Origin: Candidatus Eisenbacteria bacterium
GTDB lineage: Bacteria; Eisenbacteria; RBG-16-71-46; CAIMUX01; JAHJDP01
Direction: 5' to 3'
Assembly: GCA_018831195.1 (NCBI GenBank)
Contig: JAHJDP010000034.1
Span: 1 to 64,000, forward strand
Length of the DNA: 64,000 nt
How positions within the stretch are numbered: position 1 is the first letter of the stretch; each line of letters opens with the position of its first letter. Below, piece by piece: positions 1-9,723 of the stretch. The notes under the pieces were generated by a model that was not told the origin of the DNA, searched no databases, and was given only the letters and a program-made list of their open reading frames with translations. The position numbers and the translations under genes are program-made.

Positions 1-609
1 TCCCGGAGCCGGTGGAACGGAGAGGACTTCAGCCTCTCTGCTTCCCGCAAGGCCGTCGATTTCAATATGGATCCGGCTGCCGGGCAGAAGGGTCATCGGT
101 TCCCGCTGGGAAACGTAGATCCGGGCTACAAGATCATCGATCGTTTCCACTTGGCACATGGCTCCGTCGCCGAGACGCAGCCGGCCGGATATCGGCGTGG
201 CGATATCATGCGCCAGACGGAAGAGACTCTCGACAGGCAAATTGAGGTCGCTCTCTTCAAGACCCGCGGGGGCGATGCGGGCGACGATTTGACCCGCTTC
301 CACCTGCACGCCCATGGAGGCATTGGAATGGATCGCCGGCGGCAGATGCATCGGGACCGCGATGCTGACGCGCGCCGGTCCCCCCACATCATGGCTCTCC
401 ACTTGCAGGGTTCCGCCTTGACGGTGATCGATTATCCGGCTCTGCCACCCTGACCTTGCTTCGCGCAGCTCCCATTTTTGAGCCGGAAGAAGTTCACAGG
501 GGGCCATAACCCTGGCTCGCCCGGGAACAAGAATCGCCAGCAGCACCAATCCCACAACGGACACAAAGATCAATAAGAGAGTTTCTCGTGTCGAACCCGC
601 CCTTTTCAC
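1..609 (-). CDS. HlyD-like membrane-fusion/periplasmic adaptor protein (partial, C-terminus outside window)
   Basis: An open frame of 203 codons runs from a GTG at 609 to the window edge with no stop. It was probably missed by ATG-based calling. The GTG overlaps the stop of the upstream PLD-like gene in a GTGA junction, which suggests translational coupling. One hydrophobic segment lies at about residues 10-27, followed by a polar, beta-rich region. Motifs such as GVQVEAGQIVARI and ISGRLRLGDG resemble the lipoyl/barrel-sandwich hybrid of membrane-fusion proteins, which carry substrates across the envelope or act as adaptors for RND and ABC pumps. A later stretch (YVSQREPMTLLPG) resembles the beta-barrel domain of the same family. 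The transporter partner is not in the window. The family call rests on this pattern only; another periplasmic lipoyl-like scaffold is possible. Confidence 0.55.
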   Translation of the reverse strand, partial: MKRAGSTRETLLLIFVSVVGLVLLAILVPGRARVMAPCELLPAQKWELREARSGWQSRIIDHRQGGTLQVESHDVGGPARVSIAVPMHLPPAIHSNASMGVQVEAGQIVARIAPAGLEESDLNLPVESLFRLAHDIATPISGRLRLGDGAMCQVETIDDLVARIYVSQREPMTLLPGSRIHIEIDGLAGSREAEVLSVPPAPG

Positions 610-1205
610 TTCTCATCCTCCCCCTGCAGGGGTTCAGCCGCCTGCCAAAGACTCCGGAATATTTCTTCGTAGGATGCCACAACAGAAGGTGTTCGGCTCC
701 AGAGCAGAACTTCGAAATTCCCAACCATGCCGCTGGAGGTCCAGTTGCTCGAACCGGTAAGGAGATCCGAACCATCTGCCAGTGCGAATTTTGCATGCAG
801 TTTGCCGGAGCGGGGCGGCCAGATCCTCAGCTGCATTCCCCGGGAGACGAGGGCCGCCCACGGTCTCTCATTCTCATCGACCGCTGCTTGTCCGTCCATA
901 ACCATTTCCACCACAACGCCTTGCTTGAGAAGAGTTTTAATCCACTGGGCCGTCTTCTTATCGGTGAACTTGTACATCACGATGCGCAGTGTATCCTGGC
1001 AACTTGCTAGAAAATGGCGGGTTACGGTTCTTGGATTCACGGCCTGGGAGTGAAATACAAGGGTCTCTCCCTCTCGGGGTTCCGAAAAGTCTGGATTAGA
1101 TTCTGCTCGTATCATGCTTGACCCAAGAATGAGAAGGAAGGAACAAAGAAAAAGGTGCTGTCGCGGCACCCGGATTAAATCGATCATCTCGTATGGCAAC
1201 TCCAT
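606..1205 (-). CDS. Exported single-HKD phospholipase D-family nuclease-like protein
   Basis: The protein has 199 residues. A hydrophobic segment at about residues 17-33 looks like a signal peptide or anchor. One PLD catalytic motif, HAKFALAD (HxKx4D), lies near residue 137 and is followed by GSSNWT, the usual Gly-Ser...Asn continuation. Proteins with a single HKD motif, such as Salmonella Nuc, dimerise to form one active site and cleave phosphodiester bonds in DNA or lipids. The length fits that group. The upstream part (VMYKFTDKKTAQWI, GVVVEMVMD) matches the first beta-alpha units of the fold. The gene overlaps the next gene by 4 bp. Substrate unknown; a periplasmic nuclease or phospholipase is inferred. 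Confidence 0.8.
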   Translation of the reverse strand: MELPYEMIDLIRVPRQHLFLCSFLLILGSSMIRAESNPDFSEPREGETLVFHSQAVNPRTVTRHFLASCQDTLRIVMYKFTDKKTAQWIKTLLKQGVVVEMVMDGQAAVDENERPWAALVSRGMQLRIWPPRSGKLHAKFALADGSDLLTGSSNWTSSGMVGNFEVLLWSRTPSVVASYEEIFRSLWQAAEPLQGEDEK

Positions 1206-1372
1206 CCGGCCTGCTGTGGTCTATCAGCCCATGTCATCTGATACACCTCAGTTTCCTAACAAATCATAGGACAACTCCGGGGGGATGGCAAGCGATCCCG
1301 GCCCAGGGTTGATCCATCGGCATCGAGGGATGTCGACTTATCTTGCATCACACCTTGATGTTACCGGAGAGG

Positions 1373-3130
1373 TTATCGGCTCACCAAGGGCCGGTGGGGC
1401 TTGTCCTGCCTTCCTTTGATGGGCAGATGCGTCCGGCTGAAGTAATCCTGTGTCATCGCCCGGACCTTGCCGTTGAGCGCGACCAATGCTATCAGATTCG
1501 GGACGGCCATGAGACCGAGCGCAAAATCGCCATAGGCCCAGACGATCTCGAGGGATTTCACGGCGCCGAGAAAAACAAATCCGACAAAGAAAAGTTTGTA
1601 GAATGGAACCCATCGGACACCAAAGAGATATTCGACACAACGATCGCCATAGTATGACCATGAGATGATGGTGGAGAGGGCGAAGAGAAAAACACAGAGG
1701 GTCACGACGAGATTGCCCCAGTTTCCAAAGGGGGCGAGACCCCGCTGGAAGGCCCATGCGGTAAGGGCCGAAGAGTTCTGCAACATGGCGCCTTTGAGCA
1801 TTGGTATCGCGCCGGCCCAGGGTCCATCCGTCAGAACGATCGAACCATCCTCACTCACTTCAAGAGATCCGGAGACCTCCTCATCGCCGACGATAAGACG
1901 GATATTGTCAACGATGCCGTCGTTGGCGAAAAAGGCCAATCCCTCGGGAACGCCATCTTGTACATTAACGGAGCCAATGAAAGGCTCCTGCTGCCGGATT
2001 TCATCCTCGGTCATGGGATGGAGCCTGTGGACTTCAGGAAGGGCGCGAACCTGGATGCGGCTGAGCGGCGCGATCGAATCGGGTTTGCGGTTATCCCAGA
2101 CGCCGGTGCTGAGGATGACGAGACCGGTAAATGTACAAATGACTATTGTATCTATGAAGGGGCCGATCATAGCGACGACGCCTTCACGCGCCGGCTCGGT
2201 CGTCTTCGCCGCGGCATGCGCGATCGGCGCGCTTCCCTGGCCCGCTTCGTTTGAGAAGAGCCCCCGTTTAACGCCCCAAAGCAGGGTAAGGCTGAAGATA
2301 CCGGCGGCCGTCCCGCCGAGACTGGCCCGCGGTGAAAAAGCCTCGGTGAGGATTTGAGCGAAAACGCCCGGGATCTTACCCGCATTGATGACGAGGATGG
2401 CAAGCGCGCCGACGGAGTAGATAATGGCCATGCCGGGCGCAAGACGGCTGGTGACATTGCCGATCCGCCGGATGCCGCCGAGGATAACCAGGGCGACCAA
2501 CGAAGCGAGGATAAGACCGACGATCCATGACGGCGCGCTGAAATCAGCGGCGGCGCTGACCGACACGGTATTGGCTTGATTCATATTGCCGCTGCCGAAG
2601 GAGGAGAAAACCCCGCAAACGGCAAAGAGGATGGCGAGGAATTTGAAGTTTTTGCCGAGGCCCTTCTCAATGAAATACATCGGCCCGCCGGAGGCTTTGC
2701 CGGCGCCATCGAAGGTGCGATAGCGCATCGCGAGGGTGCATTCGGCGTATTTTAGGGCCATCCCGAAGATGGCGGTGATCCACATCCAGAACATGGCGCC
2801 CGGTCCGCCGTAATGAATGGCGGTGGCGACGCCGGCGATATTTCCGACACCGACGGTGGCCGAAAGCGCGGTCGTGAGGGCTTGGAAGTGATTGATATCC
2901 CCCTCGTCATGGGGATCGTCATATTTCCCGCGGATGACATCAATACTGTGCCGGAATCCGCGGAACTGAATCCCACCCAAACGCACGGTGATAAAGATAC
3001 CCGTCCCCACCAGAAGAACCACCAGCCAAGGAAGTTTCTCCGGCGTCGACCAAACAAGGGTGTTGCCATGTTCGACGATATCTTCGAGGATATTCCAGGT
3101 CATTCCGGCGAAGGATAATACATTGATCAT
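1373..3130 (-). CDS. Na+:alanine/glycine symporter, AGCS family
   Basis: A 585-residue polytopic inner-membrane protein. The N-terminal half shows AGCS signatures: LSATVGVGNIAGVATAIHYGG, GAMFWMWITAIFGMALKYAE, GPMYFIEKGLG and KRGLFSNEAGQGSAPIAH. These line the Na+ and amino-acid sites in this family, which imports alanine or glycine with Na+. The C-terminal helices (LCVFLFALSTIISWSYYG) are also typical. Oddity: about 90 polar residues are inserted near residues 338-430, between two membrane helices, making the protein about 90-100 residues longer than the usual 450-490. The start at 3130 gives a short amphipathic N-terminus. No operon partner: its downstream neighbour is 170 bp away and its upstream neighbour is divergent. 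Confidence 0.93.
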   Translation of the reverse strand: MINVLSFAGMTWNILEDIVEHGNTLVWSTPEKLPWLVVLLVGTGIFITVRLGGIQFRGFRHSIDVIRGKYDDPHDEGDINHFQALTTALSATVGVGNIAGVATAIHYGGPGAMFWMWITAIFGMALKYAECTLAMRYRTFDGAGKASGGPMYFIEKGLGKNFKFLAILFAVCGVFSSFGSGNMNQANTVSVSAAADFSAPSWIVGLILASLVALVILGGIRRIGNVTSRLAPGMAIIYSVGALAILVINAGKIPGVFAQILTEAFSPRASLGGTAAGIFSLTLLWGVKRGLFSNEAGQGSAPIAHAAAKTTEPAREGVVAMIGPFIDTIVICTFTGLVILSTGVWDNRKPDSIAPLSRIQVRALPEVHRLHPMTEDEIRQQEPFIGSVNVQDGVPEGLAFFANDGIVDNIRLIVGDEEVSGSLEVSEDGSIVLTDGPWAGAIPMLKGAMLQNSSALTAWAFQRGLAPFGNWGNLVVTLCVFLFALSTIISWSYYGDRCVEYLFGVRWVPFYKLFFVGFVFLGAVKSLEIVWAYGDFALGLMAVPNLIALVALNGKVRAMTQDYFSRTHLPIKGRQDKPHRPLVSR

Positions 3131-3405
3131 GGGTTCGGTCCGTTTCTCTTTGTCCTATCCGAAGCCCCGCGCTCGAGGCGGCCGCCTGTTTCAAACATCC
3201 GTCGACCCCGGTCCTCCTCCTCGGGGGGACAGTGAACTTTATCGCGGCTTGGGGGGTGGCGAAAGGGGAAATTGCTTTTCATGCGGCCGCCGTGGCGGGG
3301 GAATTGTTTGTCTGTATCGAGCCTGAGGGGGCATACTGGTTCAGTTGGACGGAGATGGAAGGATTTACCGCTGGGATTCCAGCCATGGAAGAGAGGTATC
3401 GGATC

Positions 3406-4293
3406 ATGTTTAAGAAAATCCTACACCCAACGGATTTCTCACCGGTCGCTATCCAGGCTTTCGAGCAGGCGGTTTCCTTGGCTCAGCGATTCGGAGCGGA
3501 AGTGCAGGTGGTGCACGCCCTTGTGTTGCATGGCTATGATCCTGCCCTCATTCGCAAAGGCCTCCCGCTGCTCGAGAAAGCCTATGAGGCGATCGAATCC
3601 GAATTGGTTCCCACCATGAATGAGTTGGCGGGAAAGGCAAAAGAGATACAAATTAACACGGTCTTTCAAAGGGGATTCTCTCCTTGGAATGCCATACTGA
3701 ATCAGGCGGAAGAGTATAAGCCGGATCTGATTGTGATGGGCGCTCACGGCGCCGCTCCGGTCCGGCAATTCTTCCTGGGAAGCGTCGCCGAGAAAGTCGT
3801 TCGAAACGCTCCCTGTCCGGTCATGATTTTGAGGAAAGGACAACAGAGAATAAGCGCCTACCGGCGGATACTCCTGCCTGTCGATTTCTCCGAAGCTTCG
3901 AAACCGGCGATGGAATGCGCCATTAATCTCGCCCGTCATGACGGAGCGGAGGTCGCTCTCCTCCATGTTTTTCAGGAAGTGATGCCGCCATCTTTCTACG
4001 CGGCCGGTGGCGCCTTTCAATGGGACCCTGATCTAAAGGATCGATGCAAAGCTTCGATGAACGATCTACTCAGCGATTACCCATTGGAGGGATTGAGAAT
4101 CAAGAAGCTCGTGCGCGAAGGGAAGACCTGCAAGACGATTGTTGATGTGGCTGAGGAGGAAGAAGTAGACCTCATTGTGATGGGAACCCACGGCCTCTCG
4201 GGGCTTCCCCATATCTTTCTGGGTAGTGTCGCGGAACGCGTCTTGAGAAGGGCCGATTGCCCCGTTCTCACGGTAAGGGGAAAGAAGATATAG
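3406..4293 (+). CDS. Tandem-domain universal stress protein (UspA)
   Basis: The protein has 295 residues and two Usp domains, about 1-145 and 150-295. Each ends in the ATP-binding signature G-2x-G-9x-G-S: GAHGAAPVRQFFLGS and GTHGLSGLPHIFLGS. Both domains begin with the expected beta strand leading to an Asp (FKKILHPTDFS and YRRILLPVDFS). The start at 3406 is chosen because a GAGAGG ribosome-binding site lies 9 nt upstream and the Usp fold begins immediately; the frame is open further upstream but that part has no homology. Usp proteins are cytosolic ATP-binding proteins of stress and energy-starvation responses. The gene stands alone, convergent with the S9 peptidase gene and separated from it by a strong hairpin. 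Confidence 0.92.
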   Translation: MFKKILHPTDFSPVAIQAFEQAVSLAQRFGAEVQVVHALVLHGYDPALIRKGLPLLEKAYEAIESELVPTMNELAGKAKEIQINTVFQRGFSPWNAILNQAEEYKPDLIVMGAHGAAPVRQFFLGSVAEKVVRNAPCPVMILRKGQQRISAYRRILLPVDFSEASKPAMECAINLARHDGAEVALLHVFQEVMPPSFYAAGGAFQWDPDLKDRCKASMNDLLSDYPLEGLRIKKLVREGKTCKTIVDVAEEEEVDLIVMGTHGLSGLPHIFLGSVAERVLRRADCPVLTVRGKKI

Positions 4294-4333
4294 TCTCTGC
4301 GCCGAAGGATCCTGCCGCTGAAACCAAAAGAAA

Positions 4334-4363
4334 CCGGGGGTTCCCTGCAGAGGAAACCCCCGG
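4334..4363 (-). terminator. Hairpin terminator between convergent genes
   Basis: An 11-12 bp GC-rich stem (CCGGGGGTT..CC pairing with GGAAACCCCCGG, one bulge) with a 7-nt loop lies between the convergent Usp and S9 peptidase genes. On the minus strand it is followed by TTTCTTTTGGTTT, so it reads best as an intrinsic terminator for the peptidase transcript. It may also slow transcription from the Usp side, where no T-run follows. Confidence 0.75.
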
Positions 4364-4421
4364 GCGCCTATGATTGGGGCTTTTGCCGGGGAAGGCCCCG
4401 CCCTCAGGCCGTGGCCGGCGT

Positions 4422-6410
4422 CTACAGGTACCGCTGAAACCACGCGACGATACGGTTGAGCCGCTCCAACCGGTTCATCGGTTTTCCGCCCCGCGACAAC
4501 CCGTGGAATTCACCCTCGAATTGTACAAGCTCCACTGTCTTCTTCTGCAACTTCAGTGAGGTAAATAGTTCCTGCGCATTGATGAGCGGGCACCTCAGAT
4601 CATTTTCGCTGTGGATGATGAGAAGCGGGGTCTTCATCTTGCCTGCATAGAAATTCGGCGAGTCTTTCAAATACCGCATCGGATTTTCCCACGGATAAGC
4701 CTTGTATTTATACTTTCTGCTGTACCCGAAATCAGACGAACAATACATCGTGTACATATTTCCGGCCGATCGCTGTGTCACCGCCGCCTTGAACTTGTTG
4801 GTGTGTCCCACAACCCACGTGGTCATGAACCCGCCATAGCTGCCGCCGAGGATTCCCAGGCGCTTTGAATCGACATAACGCTTGCGGGTCATGGAGTTCA
4901 CGACGGCCATACAGTCGTCGTAATCGACCGTTCCCCATTTACCGTCGATGCAACTGCGGAATTTCGTTCCGTAGCCATCGCTTCCCCTGGGATTACAGAA
5001 GGTGACAACATACCCTTTCGCCGCCAACAGATGCATCTCATGAAAGAATGTGTAACCATATTGGCACATCGGGCCGCCGTGAACCTCAAGCAGCATCGGA
5101 TATTTGCGCTCCGGCTTGAATCCCGGCGGTTTCAGAACCCAGCCCTGAATTTTCGTCTGGCCGTTATGGAAGAGGATCTCTTCAGGTTCGGTCAGCCGGC
5201 ACGAATTAAAGACGGCCTTATTGACATGCGTCAAACGCCGCGCCGCGCCGGAACCATTGAGCGGCAGGGTATAAATATCGCCGGCATCCATCATTCTGGC
5301 CATGGCGACAGCGGCCTGGTTGCCATCACGATGAACGGAGACGCCGATCACATTGGCATCCTCGACAAATTCCCGGCGGAGCTTGCCGGTTTTAGTGGAG
5401 AGGGAATAGAGGCGTGTGCCGCCGCGCTCACTTGAGTAGATCAGAAGGCGCTCTTCGCCGTCGTCGGTATAGGGAAGCAGGATCGCGCCGGCCGAGGCCG
5501 AGGCCGTGTCGGTGACCATCATATTGAGTGTCCAGTAATCAAGTTTGGGGGTGAGGTTCTTTTCCCTTCCGCCGGAAGCAGAAATCTGGAAGACCTGCAT
5601 GGGGTGGGCATTCCACTCCCCGTCTTTGGCGTAATTGCCGAGATAGTAAATTGTTTTGCCGTCATTTGACCAGGTTGGAATCTCGCAGCTCCCGAACCGG
5701 GTCGTGAGTTTCCGCAGGCGCTTGCCATCGGCGTTGGCGAGATAGAGATCGCTGTTTTCGTAATGCCAATCAGCGTCTTCCAGCCGGTTCGAGATGAAGG
5801 CGATCCGCCGGCTGTCGGGACTCCAGGAGGCGCTGCTGTCATCATCCTCGCCAAAGGTGATCTGCCGCGCCTTGCCGCCGGCGACACCGATCGTCCAGAG
5901 ATGCCACCGTTCAGCCGGCCAGTACCCATCCCCATCCAATTTGTGGGTGAGCCGGGTGATATGTTTGTAGGTCGCTTTGAGTTTCTTCTTCTCCGGATCC
6001 TCTTTGGGTTGGATCCGGTGGCCGAAAAGAATCTTCCGGCTGTCGGGGGACCAGGCCAGATCCCGCACCGGCCCGCCGGCCAGGTTGGTCAAGGGCCTCG
6101 CCTCACCGCCATCGGCGGGCAACAACCAAATTTGGCTCTTATCCTCGCGGTTTGAGATGAAGGCGATCCAACGGCCATTGGGACTCCAGGCCGGTGATCC
6201 GTCGATCTGTTCCCCGGTGGTCATTTGCCGGGGCCGCCCCCCCTTGGTCGATATGCTGTAGATGTGGGAGAGATACCGGTTCTTTTTGGCATCGGTCTTC
6301 TTGACGGCAAAGGCGATCTGTGACCCATCGGGCGACAGACTGGGGGAACCGGGCAGGGCGATACGGAATAGATCCTCTGCCTGGATAAGGCGCTGGCGTG
6401 GTTGCGGCAT
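4422..6410 (-). CDS. S9 family prolyl oligopeptidase / acylaminoacyl-peptidase
   Basis: The protein has 662 residues. Residues 1-400 form WD40-like beta-propeller repeats (SPDGSQIAF, SPNGRWIAF, SPDSRKILF, SPDSRRIAF). Residues 410-662 form an alpha/beta-hydrolase domain. The catalytic triad is visible: Ser524 in GGSYGG, Asp604 in HSENDLRCPL and His636 in GEFHGLSRGG. These enzymes release acylated or proline-linked residues from oligopeptides. There is no signal peptide, so a cytosolic site is likely. The ATG at 6410 is preferred over one 12 bp upstream because GGAGG lies 5 nt before it. A second, exported S9 peptidase (58003-59964) lies elsewhere in the window; the two share only the family architecture. 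Confidence 0.93.
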   Translation of the reverse strand: MPQPRQRLIQAEDLFRIALPGSPSLSPDGSQIAFAVKKTDAKKNRYLSHIYSISTKGGRPRQMTTGEQIDGSPAWSPNGRWIAFISNREDKSQIWLLPADGGEARPLTNLAGGPVRDLAWSPDSRKILFGHRIQPKEDPEKKKLKATYKHITRLTHKLDGDGYWPAERWHLWTIGVAGGKARQITFGEDDDSSASWSPDSRRIAFISNRLEDADWHYENSDLYLANADGKRLRKLTTRFGSCEIPTWSNDGKTIYYLGNYAKDGEWNAHPMQVFQISASGGREKNLTPKLDYWTLNMMVTDTASASAGAILLPYTDDGEERLLIYSSERGGTRLYSLSTKTGKLRREFVEDANVIGVSVHRDGNQAAVAMARMMDAGDIYTLPLNGSGAARRLTHVNKAVFNSCRLTEPEEILFHNGQTKIQGWVLKPPGFKPERKYPMLLEVHGGPMCQYGYTFFHEMHLLAAKGYVVTFCNPRGSDGYGTKFRSCIDGKWGTVDYDDCMAVVNSMTRKRYVDSKRLGILGGSYGGFMTTWVVGHTNKFKAAVTQRSAGNMYTMYCSSDFGYSRKYKYKAYPWENPMRYLKDSPNFYAGKMKTPLLIIHSENDLRCPLINAQELFTSLKLQKKTVELVQFEGEFHGLSRGGKPMNRLERLNRIVAWFQRYL

Positions 6411-6699
6411 GCTGACCTCCATGATAAGTGGGCGATGATATTATCTCCCATAGGTTATCCCATAATATGAGGGGTCACAATCACCGGGTCGGGTGATGTC
6501 GCCGGCCGGGGAAGAGCCGGGACCGGGGCGGAACGAGGCTGAATGGGATGAAACGAGACCGGAATGAGATGAATGGGATAGGATGATGAACGAGAGAGGG
6601 CCCTCTTGGTTCGATGGACTAACTTGCGTACAATGGCGGGAGAGCCGCCCTTGTGACGGATCCCAAAATGATAGATCAGACCCGGATAGGGGAAGAATG

Positions 6700-8067
6700 A
6701 TGGACGAGAGGGGTTCAAAAAATCCTGTGGATGATTCTTCGACCGGGCCGCCCGTCAGGTTGAAGGCGTCCTGGGCCGATACGCCATCACCGTGGGGTTT
6801 CCCGTGGGAGGAGCTTACCGAAAGACCCGAATGGTATACCCTCTTCCCCGACCAACCGCCGTTCAATGCGGGATCCCTTCTCAAGCTCCGTCTCCTCCGC
6901 AAAAAACCGGAAGATTGCCCGCGGGTTTTGAGGGGATCGGAGCCCTGGCCGGGGAATCTCCTGACATCGGCCCTGGCGCGGCATATGGATCAGGGGCCCG
7001 CGCTGTCAAAGGAACGCCGGGCGGCTGTTGGGGCGGATGAGGTCGAAGAGATTCTGGACGGGCTTGCCGCGGGCGAGACGCTTTCCAATGACGGATTGGA
7101 GAAGCTGCTGGCCTCCGCGGCTGATCCCTACCGCTCCCGGCTCGTGGAACAGGCCACGGCTATGACCCGCCGGGTTTTCCACAATGAGATTCTCCTTTAC
7201 GCGCCCTTGTATCTTTCCAATAGCTGTACAAATTTGTGTGTTTACTGCGGCTTTAACTATAAAAACCCGCTGCCGCGCGTTACACTCTCTCCACAAGAAA
7301 TCAAAAACGAAGCGATGGCTCTGGCCGCTTCCGGCATCCGTCATGTTCTTCTGCTGACAGGCGAAGCTCCAAAAGAAGTCCGCGTCGACTACATCGAAAA
7401 TGCGGTACGCATTGTAAAACCCCACTTTGAAACGGTTTCGCTTGAAGTTTATCCCATGTCCACGGATGAATATGCCCGGGTGGTGCAGAGCGGCGCGACG
7501 GGTTTGACTCTCTATCAGGAGACATATGATCCGGAACTCTATCATGAAGTCCATCAGGGCGGCCGAAAGCGGAATCTTCTCTGGCGGCTCGAGGGGCCGG
7601 AGCGGGCGGCTCTCGGCGGCATGTCGAAGATCGGGATCGGCAGCCTGCTAGGGTTGGGTGACTGGCGGCATGAAGCCATGGCGTTGGGGCTTCACACCAG
7701 GGCGCTTCTGGATCTTTTCCCCGGCATCAGTATAACGGTCTCATTCCCGCGGTTGCGGCAGGCGCCGGGGGGGTACGAGCCCCCCCATCCGGTTGAAGAT
7801 GAAGATCTCATCCATATGATGGCTGTGCTGCGTCTCTATCTTCCCCAGGTCGGATTAGTTCTCTCGACCCGCGAATCCGCGGCGTTCCGGGACGCCATAG
7901 CGCCGCTTCTCGCCACCCAGGTGAGCGCCGGTTCGATGACGCACCCCGGTGGATATGCCGCATCGCGGAAAGAAGAGGCTCCGGGGCGTCAATTTGACAT
8001 TATAGATTCGCGGTCTCCATCGGAAGTTTCCGCCTATTTATTACGGCAAGGGACGAGGATTATTTGA
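6700..8067 (+). CDS. thiH: 2-iminoacetate synthase ThiH (radical SAM tyrosine lyase)
   Basis: The protein has 455 residues. The radical SAM motif CTNLCVYC (Cx3Cx2C) starts at residue 176 and is preceded by APLYLSNS, as in E. coli ThiH. Other ThiH matches include LLLTGEAP, YQETYD, SVSFPRLR-like TVSFPRLRQAPGG and LSTRESAAFRD. ThiH cleaves tyrosine to dehydroglycine and p-cresol for the thiamine thiazole ring. The related HydG is less likely because its Cys-rich C-terminal cluster is absent. An N-terminal extension of about 80 residues is not found in E. coli ThiH. The frame opens at 6583; the ATG pair at 6697/6700 follows an AGGGGA site. It is the first gene of a four-gene run, and no other thiamine gene is nearby. 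Confidence 0.88.
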   Translation: MDERGSKNPVDDSSTGPPVRLKASWADTPSPWGFPWEELTERPEWYTLFPDQPPFNAGSLLKLRLLRKKPEDCPRVLRGSEPWPGNLLTSALARHMDQGPALSKERRAAVGADEVEEILDGLAAGETLSNDGLEKLLASAADPYRSRLVEQATAMTRRVFHNEILLYAPLYLSNSCTNLCVYCGFNYKNPLPRVTLSPQEIKNEAMALAASGIRHVLLLTGEAPKEVRVDYIENAVRIVKPHFETVSLEVYPMSTDEYARVVQSGATGLTLYQETYDPELYHEVHQGGRKRNLLWRLEGPERAALGGMSKIGIGSLLGLGDWRHEAMALGLHTRALLDLFPGISITVSFPRLRQAPGGYEPPHPVEDEDLIHMMAVLRLYLPQVGLVLSTRESAAFRDAIAPLLATQVSAGSMTHPGGYAASRKEEAPGRQFDIIDSRSPSEVSAYLLRQGTRII

Positions 8068-9698
8068 TGCCCACAAGAAAGAAATTTTCCATGTTTCGGG
8101 GACTCGCTCTGCGATTGATCATCTATCTGACCACGGTTGTTGTCATTGCCGAAGGGATTTTTGCTTTTGTTAATGTCGATACGCAAGCGAAGCAGCTTTT
8201 GGATGAAATGGTTCTGAGCGCCGATTTAGTCTCCGAGACGGTTGTCAGCAGCACCTGGCGCGCCATGCTGGAAGACCAGCGGGACAATGCCTATGAGATG
8301 ATGAATAATGTCGGCCAGCAGAATAATATAGGCAAAGTCAGGATCTTTAACAAAGAAGGTCAAATCATGTTCTCCACCGGCCCCGACAGCGGGCAGGTGG
8401 TTGAGATGAATGCCGAAGCTTGCGATCTCTGTCATGCCGTCGAACAACCTCTGGTTCGTGTCGATATGCCGTCCCGGTCAAGGGTCTTTCACGAAGCCGG
8501 CGGCGGCCGGATGATGGGGATGGTGACCCCGATCTATAATGAGCCGGCCTGCAGCCAAGCCGATTGTCATGCCCATCCTGAGGATATCACTGTTTTGGGT
8601 GTCCTGGATGTGACGATGCCTTTGGATCGGATTGAAGAAAAGGTAGCTGATGTTCGTTTTCGAGCGGTCCTTCTTTCAGCGATTTCAGTCATCCTGCTGT
8701 CCTTCTTTATCATTTTCTTTACGCGCCGTCTTGTGGCGATGCCGGTGCGCCAACTCATCGCCGCGACGAAATCGGTCGGCGCGCTCGATCTTGACAAGCC
8801 GGTCACAATCGATACGGGGGATGAATTGGGCGCCCTCGTGCAATCGTTCAACCATATGAGGGAGCAACTCCAGGCTTCGCAGCAAGAGATCAACAATTTT
8901 ACGCATACGCTCGAACGCAAAGTGGAGGAGAGAACAAAACAACTGCAGGCCACAGAGATGAAGCTGATTCAGAGCGATCGATTGGCCTCCTTGGGCCAGC
9001 TGGCCGCCAGTGTGGCCCACGAGATCAATAATCCCCTTTCCGGAGTCCTGAATTTCGCCAAACTTATGCAGCGAATCCTGACGGATGAGGGAATACCGCC
9101 GGACAGGGTCGCTGAATTCCGGACTTATCTCGATCATGTGGTCACCGAGACGGCCCGTTCCGGGCGGATTGTCACCGATCTGCTGGCTTTCTCGCGGAGA
9201 TCGACCCCCCAGAGAACACCCCATGATCTGAATGAGATTATAAAAAAGACCATATCCGTCATCTCGCACCGGCTGGAACTGGGCGAGGTCGTACCGGAGC
9301 TTGATCTCAGCGATAGCCTGCCGCTGGTGACCTGTGATTCCTCGCAGGTCCAGCAGATCGTCATGAACCTCGTTCTCAACGGCGCCGAATCGATGATTGA
9401 TCCCGGTGCCGTGATTATAAGAACAAGGCTCGATTCAGCCGGGGCCAATGTGATTTTGGAAGTGATAGATTCCGGTGTGGGCATCCCAAAGGAGCATCTC
9501 ACGAAGATCTTTGATCCGTTTTTCAGCACAAAAGAGGAGGGCAAGGGAACCGGCCTCGGATTGGCCGTTGTTTACGGAATTGTGAATGCTCATGGAGGGC
9601 ATATCGACGTCGAGAGCAGGGTAGGGGAAGGGACGACATTCCGTGTCACATTGCCGTTGGGCGACGTGCCACGCGAGAGATTCGGACCAGAAGCCTGA
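8067..9698 (+). CDS. Membrane sensor histidine kinase with c-type haem-binding periplasmic domain
   Basis: The protein has 543 residues, and its ATG overlaps the thiH stop (TGATG). A membrane helix lies at about residues 10-30. A periplasmic domain of about 170 residues contains CDLCH at 119 (CxxCH) and CSQADCH at 162 (CX4CH), both covalent haem c attachment patterns. A second helix lies at about 195-220, followed by a HAMP linker, a coiled coil, the HisKA box with His318 (HEINNPLSG) and a catalytic ATPase domain ([32 protein letters not shown]). It probably senses redox state or a gas ligand through haem and phosphorylates the sigma54 regulator two genes downstream. The pairing is inferred from operon context. 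Confidence 0.93.
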   Translation: MPTRKKFSMFRGLALRLIIYLTTVVVIAEGIFAFVNVDTQAKQLLDEMVLSADLVSETVVSSTWRAMLEDQRDNAYEMMNNVGQQNNIGKVRIFNKEGQIMFSTGPDSGQVVEMNAEACDLCHAVEQPLVRVDMPSRSRVFHEAGGGRMMGMVTPIYNEPACSQADCHAHPEDITVLGVLDVTMPLDRIEEKVADVRFRAVLLSAISVILLSFFIIFFTRRLVAMPVRQLIAATKSVGALDLDKPVTIDTGDELGALVQSFNHMREQLQASQQEINNFTHTLERKVEERTKQLQATEMKLIQSDRLASLGQLAASVAHEINNPLSGVLNFAKLMQRILTDEGIPPDRVAEFRTYLDHVVTETARSGRIVTDLLAFSRRSTPQRTPHDLNEIIKKTISVISHRLELGEVVPELDLSDSLPLVTCDSSQVQQIVMNLVLNGAESMIDPGAVIIRTRLDSAGANVILEVIDSGVGIPKEHLTKIFDPFFSTKEEGKGTGLGLAVVYGIVNAHGGHIDVESRVGEGTTFRVTLPLGDVPRERFGPEA

Positions 9699-9723
9699 AA
9701 GCCCGGATCACGGCTTAATCCCC

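Noticed and set aside
3232-3405. 58-residue N-terminal extension of the universal stress protein
   Set aside because: The frame is open, but the Usp fold starts at the later Met with a good ribosome-binding site, and the extension has no Usp homology.
6530-6600. Purine-rich GAATGGGAT/GATGAACGAG low-complexity stretch before thiH
   Set aside because: Units are irregular and do not form a clean tandem repeat. It gives only spurious short frames.
6430-6699. Possible TPP riboswitch upstream of thiH
   Set aside because: The conserved CTGAGA and ACCTGA boxes of the THI element are not present in a usable arrangement.
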